NCBI RefSeq assembly: GCF_014138435.1
Contig: NZ_JACJIM010000002.1
Span: forward strand, 682,001-746,000
DNA length: 64,000 bases
Direction of reading: 5' to 3'
Source of the DNA: Methylobacterium fujisawaense
Lineage (GTDB): Bacteria > Pseudomonadota > Alphaproteobacteria > Rhizobiales > Beijerinckiaceae
Numbering within the stretch: the first letter of the stretch is position 1; every line of letters begins with the position of its first letter. Position numbers and translations under genes: made by a program. This document shows, piece after piece, positions 28,787-40,240 of the stretch. The notes under the pieces were generated by a model that was not told the DNA's origin, searched no databases, and worked only from the letters and a program-made list of their open reading frames with translations.

Positions 28787-29613
28787 TATTTGTTCAAATG
28801 GCGGAAAATACGCTAATGATTGTTTCTGTCGCGATCTTGATCTTATCTGCACTAAACGATTTACGACCGGGCTGCGACCACGAAGCTCATATATGGGATT
28901 GCGTAGCCAAGCTCGTCTGGTAGCATTTGCCGACAAGATGGCCCGCATCGGTTAGTTCTGGCCCGATCTTCCCTGACCGGACCCAACCCAAGACGCAAGT
29001 CCGCTGTCGAATGCATCGCAGGCACCACGGGACCAGGCGCTTCCCTCGCGTCTGACCTGTCCAGAGTTCGGCGCCTCAAACATCGGAATCACCGGGGGGT
29101 ACGCCTCCATCCGTTTGGACGTGCCAGGAGCCGTCGCGCCACGTTGGAGCGTTCAAGCCATGAGGGGGATCGACAAGGCCGAGGTCGCCCGGCTTGTGAA
29201 GCCGCCAGGGCAAAGAACCCTACCGGCACGATCGATTCGTGGAGCGTAATTCGGTCTCCTGATCACCTGATGACGTGATCGCACGATCTGCTTTCAACGT
29301 CCGAAGATCCGAGGCCCAATCGATCGCTTTCACTCTCTCGCTATCAGAAATGTTTGCGAGCCTCCAAGTTTGTTGGCATCATCCGCCAAATTCTACGAAG
29401 CGAGAGAGCTCTGACGGCGCACAGCCGAGCGTCATTTTATCTTATATAGCTTCTATTTTAGCGAGCAATATCCAGCCAAGACATAAACCACATCAGCTGC
29501 ATTAGTTTCGTATATCGCTTTTCGACTGGATTTTTGGTTCCCTATACCATTCCTACCAAGTTGCGCTTGCGTGTTTTTAATTATATCGTTGCCTTATAAG
29601 CAGCAGTTCTCCC
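28787..29613. other. 0.83-kb gap without a recognised gene
   Basis: Located between the ligase and the large membrane protein. A 41-codon frame from ATG 28798 has one hydrophobic stretch but no ribosome site. AT-rich from about 29400 on, probably the promoter of the next gene. Confidence 0.45.
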
Positions 29614-31608
29614 ATGGGCACCATGTCGGCGATTGCGTCACAGGCTGTGAATCTCCTTCTCGCCGGGTCCTTGGTGATAGCGCCGGGATTCCTATTGGTC
29701 GCCTTGCTAGCCGACGTGATTCCAATACGAGTGAGAGTCTTGGCAGCTTTCGTGCTGTCGCCGGGACTTTTGTCTCTTGAGGTCTTGGTCGCAATAGCAT
29801 TCGGTTTAGAATTCAGTCAGTTTACATACTTAGCAAGCGCGCTAAATGCTCTCGTAGCGGGCGCTCTTATTCTTTACTTCCGCCCAAGATTTACTTTTCG
29901 TGGCTGCGGGTATTCCGCGCTTCTGGCTTGCGCTTTGGCGGCCCCGATCATCTTTACGGTTCTAAAGGAAACATTCCGAACGGATTACGGTTGGCACAAC
30001 ATGATGCAAATCGCAGCTATACAGCAGATCAATTTGCTGCCGCGATTGCCGGAAGAGTTTGAGATGGCTGGGCTTCGGCTGAATTATGGTTGGCTCGGGT
30101 GGACACAGCTGTCTCTTATTTCAAACCTTGTCGCGATTTCGCCAACGAGACTTTTCTTACCGCTAAATATTTTGCACTTTATTTCGATGTTCATCATCAT
30201 CGTAGAGTGTTCGATCTTTTTCCTTGGTCAGCGCCATAACCCTACGAAGGTAGCCGCAAGTACCGCAATTGCACTCCTCGCCGTCGGTCTACCCGATATC
30301 ATACTCGGCATAGCCAAAAATGAATACCATGCATTGGGAGACGCACGCATAACGCCAATGATGGAAAAAATTCAGAATATGGACACGATGGTTTTTGGGT
30401 TGTCTTCGTTTGCCTTAATGGTCTTTGCAGTACTGGGCTACCTTAATTTCAAGCGGTCTTCATTCCTCATACTTGCGATCATAGCGTCCTTTGTGAGTTC
30501 TTTGGTCTATCCGCTTTTCTTACCATCATGTATGGCGGTCGCCGCGGCACTGATTGCCTTTGAAATCCTGCAACAAGTCCGTGGAGTGGGATCGTCCGGT
30601 CGTCGGACTCTAATCAAGACCGGCCTGATTTTTGCCCTTTGGATCGCGAGCTTCGGCATAGTGGTTCTCTATGGGCTCTTCCTCGGACGAGATTCGGAAG
30701 TTCCGCCCTTCGGGCTTGTCAAGCTTCGTGACTTTCCTCTCCAATTCATCAGGTGGGGATGGATCTATTGTGCAATAGACGCGATATTACTTTCAGTTCT
30801 CATATTTCGATGGAAAATCATATCCTGGCCGACGTTATTTTTCATCGGCGTGACATTCGGACTTCAGTTGGCCTACGTCGTGATCGCGGTTCGCGACGGC
30901 GTCGGATATAAATTCCTCTTCACGGCGCTGCTGTTCGCGGCCCCCGTGGTCGCGGCTGAAATTACCCGATGGGCGGACAGGGGATCGAGATCCTCAGTCG
31001 TGGCGGGCGTATTGATCGTTTTGTTTCTGTCGTGCGTGGTCTACGAGTTTCCTCGCTGGACCAATCCCGATTTGCGCTACGCGACCCCCTTGGACATTTA
31101 TGCATTGGATATCGCGCCTGACGCGAAGGCGATGCCATCCTGGCTTCGGGTCGTTCGCGAGAAAGCGCCGCCCGATGCCGTGCTTTTTACTGCGCCTGAC
31201 GAGCGGCCGATCGCGGTATTTGCCAGGCGTGCCCTATACGTGTGTGGCGATGTTCCGGTTCCGACATCTCGAGCCGGGTACTCCATGAGTTGCACCCGGG
31301 AACTCACGTCTGTGAAGGGCTACTCTCCAAAGAGGGTGGCTGACAGAATGGAGCTTCTGAGCCTAGCGCTCAAAAAGGAGGTCAGCGATGCCGAAGCGGA
31401 GACGTTGATAAAAGCGTTTCGCGCGCTTAGCCGGCCGATGATTTTCCATACTAGCGGCTTTTCAGGATTTACGCGCTGGCTCAGGGAGAAGGAAATTGGC
31501 CGACCGATTTTCGTTTCCGAGACGGATGTCGTTTGGTCGGTCGACAAAACTGGTGCTGGGCTTGATCCTGCAGACAGTGCTGCCTCCTACAGGCAGGGGC
31601 CCACATGA
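29614..31608 (+). CDS. Large GT-C-like polytopic membrane protein
   Basis: 664 residues: about 11-13 membrane spans in the first 480 residues and a C-terminal soluble part of about 180 residues. A periplasmic loop after the third or fourth span holds ETFRTDYGWHNMMQ and GLRLNYGWLGW; such charged/aromatic loops hold the active site in GT-C glycosyltransferases that use polyprenyl-phosphate sugars. The tail segment SWLRVVREKAPPDAVLFTAP resembles the post-membrane part of YfhO/GT39-type proteins. I cannot name a family with certainty. Place and topology fit a transferase that decorates the polymer from the donor made by HAD-UbiA and GtrA. Start ATG 29614 lacks a strong ribosome site; ATG 29623 is possible. 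Confidence 0.65.
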   Translation: MGTMSAIASQAVNLLLAGSLVIAPGFLLVALLADVIPIRVRVLAAFVLSPGLLSLEVLVAIAFGLEFSQFTYLASALNALVAGALILYFRPRFTFRGCGYSALLACALAAPIIFTVLKETFRTDYGWHNMMQIAAIQQINLLPRLPEEFEMAGLRLNYGWLGWTQLSLISNLVAISPTRLFLPLNILHFISMFIIIVECSIFFLGQRHNPTKVAASTAIALLAVGLPDIILGIAKNEYHALGDARITPMMEKIQNMDTMVFGLSSFALMVFAVLGYLNFKRSSFLILAIIASFVSSLVYPLFLPSCMAVAAALIAFEILQQVRGVGSSGRRTLIKTGLIFALWIASFGIVVLYGLFLGRDSEVPPFGLVKLRDFPLQFIRWGWIYCAIDAILLSVLIFRWKIISWPTLFFIGVTFGLQLAYVVIAVRDGVGYKFLFTALLFAAPVVAAEITRWADRGSRSSVVAGVLIVLFLSCVVYEFPRWTNPDLRYATPLDIYALDIAPDAKAMPSWLRVVREKAPPDAVLFTAPDERPIAVFARRALYVCGDVPVPTSRAGYSMSCTRELTSVKGYSPKRVADRMELLSLALKKEVSDAEAETLIKAFRALSRPMIFHTSGFSGFTRWLREKEIGRPIFVSETDVVWSVDKTGAGLDPADSAASYRQGPT

Positions 31609-31911
31609 ATCGAGCGGGCGCGAATGAGCGCCAGTTTTGGCCGGCCGCCTCAGGTGCTACTGAACGGCTGCCCTCTCGGATCGCTTTGAGTGCAAGGCAC
31701 GGAAAGCGGAGTGCGCAACCGGTAAGGCTGCACGATGAATAGAGCCGCTAAGCCCGTCATCCCTTTCGGGCCGGCCGGGCATCTCCGCGCGTTCTGTAAG
31801 GAAGAGAGTTCGGCCGCTTGTTCCGAGCAGGAAGGTTTCGACGGCCTCGGTGGAACAGGGCTAGACGATCCGCTTCGGTGGCGGCACGGACGGATCCTGA
31901 TTGTGCAGAGA
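31609..31911. other. Gap between convergent genes
   Basis: About 300 bases between the GT-C-like gene and the 3' end of the collagen-like gene. GC content returns to the high level of the flanks. Nothing else seen. Confidence 0.45.
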
Positions 31912-32670
31912 TCAGTACCTGTCTTCCGGGCTCACACCATCACTCGCTTCGGGTTCTTCACCAAGATTGGGGGTGCTCGCGCCTTGCCGGTTGGGAGCGG
32001 CCTTTGGCGCCGGACGAAGGGGCAATGTCCGGGCTACTGTGGGCCGCACTGTTGCAGGTCGGCCTGGTGGACCAGCCTTGCCGGCGGGGCCTGCTGGCCC
32101 GGCAGGCCCTCGCGGGCCAGCAGGCCCCGGCGGGCCAGCGGGTCCCGGTGGGCCGGCGGGCCCCGGTGGGCCAACGGACCCTGGCGGCCCGCTCGGTCCT
32201 GGTGGCCAGGGGGGGCCGGCAATGGCCGTTCTGGATGCCCCTGATCCGCTGAGCTCGGACGGCTTGGTACCGTCCATCCTGTCTCCCTGTTCGACCCTGC
32301 TGCTGTGTCCAGTCGCGGCCGCAGCGCCCGGCGGTCCCGGAGGTCCGGCTGGTCCTTGCTCGCCGCAATTGGCAACCACGATCTTGCGCTCTTGACGCGC
32401 TGTGCGCAGCGTCGCGATACACGTGGCCGGGTGATAGATGACGCGGAATTCGAAGTAGCCCCGATGGTCGATCTGACGTGAAAAGCGGCCATCCAGACTA
32501 ATATCCGTATCTTTCTCGTCTGAATATCCTATAATCCATAGTTCACCACCAGTGACCTTGGCGTCCGCCACACCGATATCGGCCGTCGCCACCGATACTG
32601 GGACGAGATAAATCATTTGCGCCCAAATCAGCATTGAGAATTTGCCGTAGGCGGCCATAGCTGGTTCCAT
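31912..32670 (-). CDS. Secreted collagen-like protein
   Basis: 252 residues. A hydrophobic N-terminus ([17 protein letters not shown]) acts as signal or anchor. A small domain (about residues 35-100) follows, with two cysteines in HPATCIATL and VVANCGEQ. Then come two collagen-type Gly-X-Y blocks: five triplets starting G-E-Q-G-P-A, and after a 45-residue polar gap about 16 triplets such as [19 protein letters not shown]. The tail is basic and Pro-rich. Bacterial collagen-like proteins trimerise and are placed at the surface or in the matrix. The position next to the polysaccharide locus suggests an extracellular matrix role. ATG 32670 and GTG 32673 are adjacent start options without a clear ribosome site. 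Confidence 0.75.
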   Translation of the reverse strand: MEPAMAAYGKFSMLIWAQMIYLVPVSVATADIGVADAKVTGGELWIIGYSDEKDTDISLDGRFSRQIDHRGYFEFRVIYHPATCIATLRTARQERKIVVANCGEQGPAGPPGPPGAAAATGHSSRVEQGDRMDGTKPSELSGSGASRTAIAGPPWPPGPSGPPGSVGPPGPAGPPGPAGPPGPAGPRGPAGPAGPAGKAGPPGRPATVRPTVARTLPLRPAPKAAPNRQGASTPNLGEEPEASDGVSPEDRY

Positions 32671-33170
32671 CACGCGCTTGCAACCAGTATATCCACGGAT
32701 TGATGGGGAGCAATGATCGCGCTCTCACCAGCTGAACGGCGGGATCACACCACAAACGACCGAGAGCCCCGCGCGCAGCGGCGACGCCATCGCCTCGACC
32801 CTCAACGGTGCTCGCCTGACACGCGCGCACCAACGCGACGAGGGTTGCGGAGCGGCGCATCGTTCAAGCCGATCTCGGCTTCGAGTAGGCCCAGCGCGAC
32901 CCATCGGCCGCCTCTCGCGCGATGGCGTCTGTCACCTGCCAACGCCTCCCCTCGGAACGCGATCAATGGATCCGTCGCGCTTTGCGCGGAGGTTGCCCGG
33001 CTTCGGAAGGAAGTCGCCGCCGCTTGGTTCGAGACTGTCACGGCCCAGGCGATGACCGCGCAGAGGCGTCAATTGGGCTCTCTGCGAGGCGGTGAGGCGC
33101 CGCGTCCACGGTCTCATCTGCCCCCTCGGCGAAAAGCTCGTCGTCCGGGCCGTCGGGCGAGCATGCATCG
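32671..33170. other. Gap without a recognised gene
   Basis: 500 GC-rich bases upstream of the collagen-like gene. Only overlapping short frames; none supported. Confidence 0.4.
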
Positions 33171-33449
33171 TCATACGCGATGCGCTCCTTTGCGTGGACC
33201 AGGTCGAGCGCCGCGACCGCGTCCGTGGCCGGCGTGGAATCTGCGACTTCGGCGCCGAAAGCTCGGCGGGTCTGACGGAGCCACGGGCTTGGCGAGCGGA
33301 GAGGCGAGGACCTCGAAGGCGAGCTTGTTGTCGACGCCGACGGGCTGCGGCACGGCGAAGAGCGACGTCAGGGTCCGTTTGATGATGTCCCGGACGGCAC
33401 CCCGGATAGCCAGCATGGCGGCGATCGTAACCGGATCACCGAGACCCAT
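33171..33449 (-). CDS. Possible small hypothetical protein
   Basis: 92 residues from ATG 33449 with GGAG about 11 bases upstream. The first 55 or so residues (MGLGDPVTIAAMLAIRGAVR, then K-R-T-L-T-S-L-F-A-V-P-Q-P) use GC-rich third positions and look coding. The last third is Arg/Gly-rich and may be out of the original frame, so this could be a decayed gene. No family recognised. Confidence 0.3.
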   Translation of the reverse strand: MGLGDPVTIAAMLAIRGAVRDIIKRTLTSLFAVPQPVGVDNKLAFEVLASPLAKPVAPSDPPSFRRRSRRFHAGHGRGRGARPGPRKGAHRV

Positions 33450-34023
33450 ACGCTCACCGATCTCCGCGGCTGCCCTCGCATCCGCTCGCTGACGCCCGGC
33501 AACGCCGGGACGTGACAATCGTCCCGGCGGCACTGGCCGGGGCGCCAAGCCGGACACGGCGCTTGGCCCCCAGCTCAGGCTGCGATGCCGTCTGGTTGTG
33601 CGCGAACCGACGCAAGGGCAGGATCACGCGGGTCATCCGGGGCACGCGCGGCCACAAGCGGAAGATCCGGCACGGTGGGCCCCGCTCCCGCGAATGCGTG
33701 AGGTCCCTTTCAACCAAAGCAAGGACCGACGCCGCTTCGCAGCCCGCAACGACAAGCTCGCCCACAAGGACGCCTCGGCCGTCGCCCTAGCGGCCGACGC
33801 CGCCTTCTGGGCCCATCGCGACCAGACCCTATCAGGACCAGGGTCCGAGCAGCCCGCGGTTCGCCGCGTCGTCGGGGATCTACTCGTCGTGGAAGGCGGT
33901 CAGGCGGCAGACTCGCCGTCGCCGCCTGACCGCTTCAGGATGTGCCGGTCGACCGTGAGGTCGAAGCGCGGATCGCGGCCGTCCTCGAGTGCGAGCGTCG
34001 CCCGGGCGCCCCGCGCAGACGCA
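33450..34023. other. Gap without a recognised gene
   Basis: About 570 bases downstream of the FadL gene. Open frames on both strands are compositional shadows; no family seen. Confidence 0.4.
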
Positions 34024-35343
34024 TCACCATTTCCGCACGAGGGGCGCGGGGGCGGGGGCGGGCTGCGCGCCGAACACGTAGCGGAAGCCCACCGAGACGA
34101 TGTCGGCGCTGGAATCCACCACCCCCGCGAAGGCGATGTTGCCGACGTTGTAGTCGCGGCCGAGGCCCGCCAGGATCCGCGACCGGTCCAGGAAGAAGTG
34201 CGAATAGGCGAGGTTCAGCGTCAGCTGCCGGCTCCAGCGGTAGCTGGCGCCCACCGAGGCGATGTAGCGGTCCCCGTCCGGCAGCCGCACCGAACGGTTG
34301 CGGAAGTCGATCGGCGAGGTCTCGTAGGCGAAGCCCGTGCGCAGCGTCAGGTTCGGCGAGGCGTCGTACTCGGCGCCGATCGCGTAGGTGAACCCGTCCT
34401 TGTAGTTGAGCGGCAGGGTGTTCACCGGCAGGCCGAGGGTCTTCGAGACGATCCCGATGGTCCCGAGCCTCGACCAGTTGTCCCACTCGAAGCCGAGGTT
34501 CACCCGCGCCACCGGCGAGACCGCCTGGGTGAGGCCGACGCTCAGCTTGTCGGGGGTGTTCAGCCTCGCCCGGACCTGGCCGGCGAGCGGGGCCAGGGCG
34601 AGCAGCGGCACGCCGATCGAGCCGTCGATGTCGTGGTGCACCGAGGAGCGGTAGCCGATGCCCAGCACGGTCCCGTCGCGGGGCGTCAGCGTGGCGCCCG
34701 CGGTGAAGCCCACCCCCCAGGATTCCCCCTTGAGGAAGGAGCTCGGATAGGCGGTCGGCAGGAGGCCCGGGACCGGCAGCGCCTGCCGCAGGGTCAGGCG
34801 GAAATACTCGATGTTCGGCCCGGCCGCGATCGACAACCATTCGTTGACCTTGAAGCCGATCACCGGGTTGATCGCCAGGGAGAAGATCCGCGACGAGCGT
34901 CCGTAGACCTCCCCGGCCCAGACCTGGTTGGGCTTGGTCACGAGCCCGAAGGGCGCGCCGGTCGAGAGGCCGAGCCACAGGCGGTCGTTCATCTGGTACG
35001 AGGTCGCGCCCGCCGGCACGAGGGCGCCCTGACCGAGCTCGCCCGAGCCGCCCAGCCGCGCGAAGCCCGGATTGGTGCCCGGCGCCGGGCGGATCTCCGA
35101 GGACAGGCCGATATAGGTGAAGTTCTGCTCCGCGACGAAGCCCGGGTTCATCGTGATGGTCGCGGGGTTCCAGAACATCGACGACACGCCGCCCGATCCC
35201 GAGGCCGCACCCGCAAACGCCAGCCCCTGCGCCTGCGTGCTCTGCTCCCGCAGACCGAACGCCCCGGCCTGAACCTCGGCAATCGTGGCGACAGACGCAC
35301 AGAGTGACGCCGTTCCGGCGGCCACCAGAAACCGAAATCTCAT
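34024..35343 (-). CDS. fadL: FadL/OmpP1/TodX-type outer membrane fatty acid transporter
   Basis: 439 residues from ATG 35343, with GGGAGG 6 bases upstream (the TTG at 35358 lies inside that site). A signal peptide ends near V-Q-A-G-A-F-G-L-R-E-Q; mature FadL-type proteins begin with just such an A-x-x-x-x-E-x-x sequence that plugs the barrel. FAGAASGSGGVSSMFWNPAT is the family signature (A-G-x-A-x-x-x-D/G-A-s-t-x-f-x-N-P-A). The barrel ends in V-G-F-R-Y-V-F-G, but an Ala/Pro linker and V-R-K-W follow. It takes long-chain fatty acids or other hydrophobic compounds across the outer membrane, matching the beta-oxidation operon that starts 0.8 kb away on the other strand. Confidence 0.9.
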   Translation of the reverse strand: MRFRFLVAAGTASLCASVATIAEVQAGAFGLREQSTQAQGLAFAGAASGSGGVSSMFWNPATITMNPGFVAEQNFTYIGLSSEIRPAPGTNPGFARLGGSGELGQGALVPAGATSYQMNDRLWLGLSTGAPFGLVTKPNQVWAGEVYGRSSRIFSLAINPVIGFKVNEWLSIAAGPNIEYFRLTLRQALPVPGLLPTAYPSSFLKGESWGVGFTAGATLTPRDGTVLGIGYRSSVHHDIDGSIGVPLLALAPLAGQVRARLNTPDKLSVGLTQAVSPVARVNLGFEWDNWSRLGTIGIVSKTLGLPVNTLPLNYKDGFTYAIGAEYDASPNLTLRTGFAYETSPIDFRNRSVRLPDGDRYIASVGASYRWSRQLTLNLAYSHFFLDRSRILAGLGRDYNVGNIAFAGVVDSSADIVSVGFRYVFGAQPAPAPAPLVRKW

Positions 35344-36164
35344 CACGATCCTCCCCAAGGTTTACCGCGCATCCACTTCCGGTTTCGGGCGGATGTCATG
35401 TTTTCTGAGTTTTGTGCCGCCAGAACCATCGGCGACACCGACACTTTGCGCGGCCGCCACTGTCACGATACTGCCGGTACGCGCAGGCATTACCCCTTCC
35501 CAATAGGTCAGGACGCTGCCGAAAGCGGCAAGAAAATGCAAGCGCGAAGCGGTGCGCTGATGAACTCCGGCGTCCGGCCGGCGCAGGGAAGGCGCTGGTG
35601 TGACAAATCGGTTTCACGCCGCGAGGCGGAGGCGCTGGATGGCGGGCGGCGGACCGCGTCGAGGACGCCGATGGGCCGCCTTGTACGGCACAGGGCTTCG
35701 GGTGCGGCGGCGCGAATACAAAGCTTCGCCGAGTGTCACAGCGGCCCTCGCGACATCGTCTGACCCGCTTGCGACCGGCTGACGCTTTGGGATAGAAGCT
35801 AACCTATACGTCAATCCTGGCCCGGCCAATCACGCACGCTCCGCGAGAGAGCGAGGCCGGTGAAGGGAGGGGAAGGTGGGAACCCAGCAGGGCATAAGGA
35901 AATGGGCCGGCGAAGCCCACGCTCAGGGTCCGCGCCATCGACGGACGCGTTGCGACGACGCTCCGGAGACGCTTCCGGCGATGGGCGATCGAGATCCGCA
36001 CGACCCTGCCCAAGACCTGGGTCGGCAGGCTGTCGGAGACGGAGCGCGTGGCGGACGAGCGCCGGCGGGCCGATGCGGGGCCCATCAACATCCGAGTATC
36101 GGCACGACGTTGACCGCTCGCGCGCACCGGGAATACGGTGAATTCTCCGAAGAGAAGGTCACCT
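35344..36164. other. 0.82-kb intergenic region between divergent fadL and merR
   Basis: Should contain the promoters of fadL and merR. A plus-strand stretch at about 35898-36113 reads like coding sequence without a start codon (residues such as R-F-R-R-W-A-I-E-I-R-T-T-L-P-K-T-W) and may be the tail of a lost gene. No operator could be assigned with confidence. Confidence 0.4.
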
Positions 36165-36581
36165 GTGTCCGATACGCTGTACACCGTGACCCAGCTCGCC
36201 AAGGACCTGGGGGTGACGGCGAGAACGGTCCGCTTCTACGAGGACAAGGGTCTCCTGACGCCTCAGCGGGCCGGGAACACGCGGGTCTATACGCATCGCG
36301 ACCGGGCGCGACTGATCCTGATCCTGCGCGGCAAGCGGCTCGGGTTCTCCCTGCGCGAGATCAAGGAATATCTCGACCTCTACGACGCCGATCCGACCCA
36401 GCAGGAACAGCTGCGCGCCCTGCTGAAGCGGATCCAGACCCGGATCGGCAGCCTCGTCGATCAGGAGCGGGCCCTCGTCGAGACGCTGGCCGAGCTGCGC
36501 GCCATCGAGCAGCAGGCCCAGGACGCCCTCGCGGCTCTGGCCCCATCCGAGGCGCCGGCGAAATCACGACGCGCCCGCTAG
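36165..36581 (+). CDS. MerR family regulator (LiuR-like), probable beta-oxidation regulator
   Basis: 138 residues from GTG 36165 with GAAGG 6 bases upstream; GTG 36138 is an in-frame alternative. The N-terminal MerR helix-turn-helix is YTVTQLAKDLGVTARTVRFY then EDKGLLTPQRAG and RVYTHRDRARL, followed by FSLREIKEYLDLYD and a C-terminal coiled coil. There are no metal-binding cysteines, so it is of the metabolite-sensing kind. LiuR-type MerR proteins control branched-chain amino acid and fatty acid catabolism in proteobacteria. The thiolase operon starts 196 bases downstream on the same strand, and fadL lies on the other side. Confidence 0.85.
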   Translation: MSDTLYTVTQLAKDLGVTARTVRFYEDKGLLTPQRAGNTRVYTHRDRARLILILRGKRLGFSLREIKEYLDLYDADPTQQEQLRALLKRIQTRIGSLVDQERALVETLAELRAIEQQAQDALAALAPSEAPAKSRRAR

Positions 36582-36777
36582 GGCATACCGCGTCGTCAGG
36601 GCGACCGGTTCCGCGGGCCGAGGCCGCGCGGCCGGAATCGGCGCGCGCGTCTCACAATCGCCTTCCCCGTTCTCGCGCGGACACTCGCGCCGGACTTGTG
36701 CGCGCCGGGACCAGGCACGTCCGGGTCGGCGGGCCGCCCGTGTCGCAGATCCTTCGTGATCGTTCCGAGAGGACAGC

Positions 36778-37913
<1,136 letters not shown>

Positions 37914-37914
<1 letters not shown>

Positions 37915-40235
37915 TGAGCGGGATCCGCAAAGTCGCCGTCATCGGCGCCGGAGTGATGGGCTCCGGCATCGCCGCCCATGTGGCCAATGCCGGCGTGCCG
38001 GTCCTGCTCATGGACATCGTGCCGGAGGGCGCAACCGACCGGAACGGTCTTGCGGCGGCCGCCATCGCCCGGATGCTCAAGACCGAGCCGGCGGCGTTCA
38101 TGACCCCGCGGGCTGCCAAGCGCGTCGAGGCCTGCAACGTCGAGGACCATCTCGGCCGCCTCGCCGAAGTCGACTGGATCATCGAGGTGGTCATCGAGCG
38201 CCTCGACGCGAAGCGGGCGCTCTATCGGCGGATCGACGCCGTGCGCCGGCCCGGCACGGCGGTCTCGTCGAACACCTCGACGATCCCGCTCGATGCGCTG
38301 GTCGACGGCATGCCCGAATCCTTCCGGCGCGACTTCCTGATCACCCACTTCTTCAACCCGCCGCGCTACATGCGGCTGCTCGAACTGGTGACCGGCCCGC
38401 AGACCGATCCGGCCCTCGCCGAGACGGTCGCCGACTTCGCCGACCGCCGGCTCGGCAAGAGCGTCGTGCGCTGCAAGGATCGGCCGGGCTTCATCGCCAA
38501 CCGCCTGGGCATCACGTGGATCCAGAACGCCATCGCGGCCGCCGACGACCTCGGCGTCCCGGTCGAGGAGGCCGACGCCATCATGGGACGCCCCTTCGGC
38601 ATCCCGAAGACCGGCGTGTTCGGCCTCGTCGATCTCGTCGGCCTCGACCTGATCCCGCACACCACCGCGAGCCTGCGCGCGGCGTTGCCGCCGGACGACG
38701 CCTTCCACGACTCCTACCGCGAGATGCCGCTCGTCAGCCGGCTGATCGCCGCGGGCTTCACCGGGCGTAAGGGCAAGGGCGGATTCTACCGCTTGAACCG
38801 CACGGGCGGGCAGAAGACCAAGGAGGCCATCGATCTCGCGAGCGGCGCCTACCGGCCCGCCCGGAAGGCGGACCTGCCGGAGCTGAAGGACGCGAAAGGC
38901 CCCCGCGCGGTACTCGACCTGCCCGGCCGGGCGGGCGCCTACGCGTGGCGCGTCATCGGCGCGACCCTGTCGTACGCCGCCGGGCTCGTCGGCGAGGCGA
39001 GCGACGACGTCGCGGCGATCGATGAGGCGATGCGCCTCGGCTACAATTGGACATGGGGACCGTTCGAGCTGATCGACCGGATCGGCGGCGCCTACTTGGC
39101 CGATCGCCTCGCCCGCGACGGTCGGCCGGTCCCGCCGCTCCTCGCGGGTCTCGACGGCCGCAGCTTCTACCGGGTCGAGAACGGCCGCCGGCAGGTGCTC
39201 CAGCCCGGGGGCGGCTACCGCGACATCGTCCGGCCCGACGGCGTGCTGCGGCTCGCAGACATCAAGCTCGGCCGAGAGCCGCTCCTGACGAACGGCTCGG
39301 CGGCCCTGTGGGACATCGGCGACGGCGTGGTGTGCTTCGAGTTCACGTCGCAGAGCAACGCCCTGGACGAGCAGGTCATGGTCCTGCTCGGCAAGACGAT
39401 CAAGCTCGTGAAGGACCGCTACAAGGCGCTGGTCGTCTACAACGAGGGCACGAACTTCTCGGTTGGCGCCAATCTCGGGCTGGCCCTGTTCGCCGCCAAT
39501 ATCGCGGCGTGGGGGGAGATCGAGAAGCTGGTCCATCTCGGCCAGCAGACCTATCGGCAGCTCAAATACGCGCCGTTTCCGGTGGTGAGCGCACCCTCCG
39601 GCATGGCGCTCGGCGGCGGCTGCGAGATCCTGCTGCACAGCGATGCCGTCCAGGCCCATGCGGAGAGCTATATCGGCCTCGTGGAGTGCGGCGTCGGCCT
39701 CGTGCCGGCCTGGGGCGGCTGCACGGAGATGCTGGGCCGCTGGCAGGCTTCCGGCACACTGCCGAAGGGGCCGATGCCGGCCGTCGCCAGGGTGTTCGAG
39801 ACGGTCTCGACCGCAACCGTGGCGAAGTCGGCCGAGGAGGCGCGGGACCTCCTGTTCCTGCGCCCAGATGACGGCATCACCATGAATCGCGACCGGCTGC
39901 TCGCCGATGCCAAGGCCAGAGCGCTGTCCCTGGTCGCAGGCTATGCGCCGCCGAAGCCCGTACCTCTGACCCTGCCGGGTTCCGCGGGCGGCCTCGCCCT
40001 GCGCATGGCCGCCGAGGGCTTCGCGCGGCGCGGCATCGCCACGAAGCACGATCTCGTGGTGTCGGGCGAACTCGCCTCCGTCCTGTCCGGAGGAGAGGCC
40101 GACATCCTCGATACCCTGGATGAGGATGCCATCCTCGAACTCGAGCGCGACAGCTTCATGCGCCTCGTCCGCACCGAGGCAACCCTCGACCGGTTCGAGA
40201 GCGTGCTCGAGACCGGCCGGCCGGTGAGGAACTGA
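37914..40235 (+). CDS. 3-hydroxyacyl-CoA dehydrogenase / enoyl-CoA hydratase fusion
   Basis: 773 residues from ATG 37914, overlapping the thiolase stop. The dehydrogenase comes first: NAD-binding GAGVMGSG at residues 11-18, SSNTSTIPLDAL, ITHFFNPPRYMRLLELV with the catalytic His, and PGFIANRLG. The crotonase-type hydratase is at the C-terminus: NFSVGANLGLALF and SGMALGGGCEILL form the oxyanion holes, and VECGVGLVPAWGG holds the glutamate matching the second catalytic Glu of enoyl-CoA hydratases. This domain order is the reverse of E. coli FadB and is seen in FadN-like proteins. It carries out hydration and NAD-linked oxidation in fatty acid breakdown. The acyl-CoA dehydrogenase gene follows after 5 bases. 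Confidence 0.92.
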
Positions 40236-40240
40236 CGATC

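Noticed and set aside
32050-32220. Repetitive GC-rich block as a possible DNA repeat array
   Set aside because: The repetition follows from Gly-X-Y codons of the collagen-like protein and has no spacer structure.
33598-35307. 569-codon plus-strand frame opposite fadL
   Set aside because: The FadL signature and signal peptide are on the minus strand; the plus frame is a shadow in its larger part.
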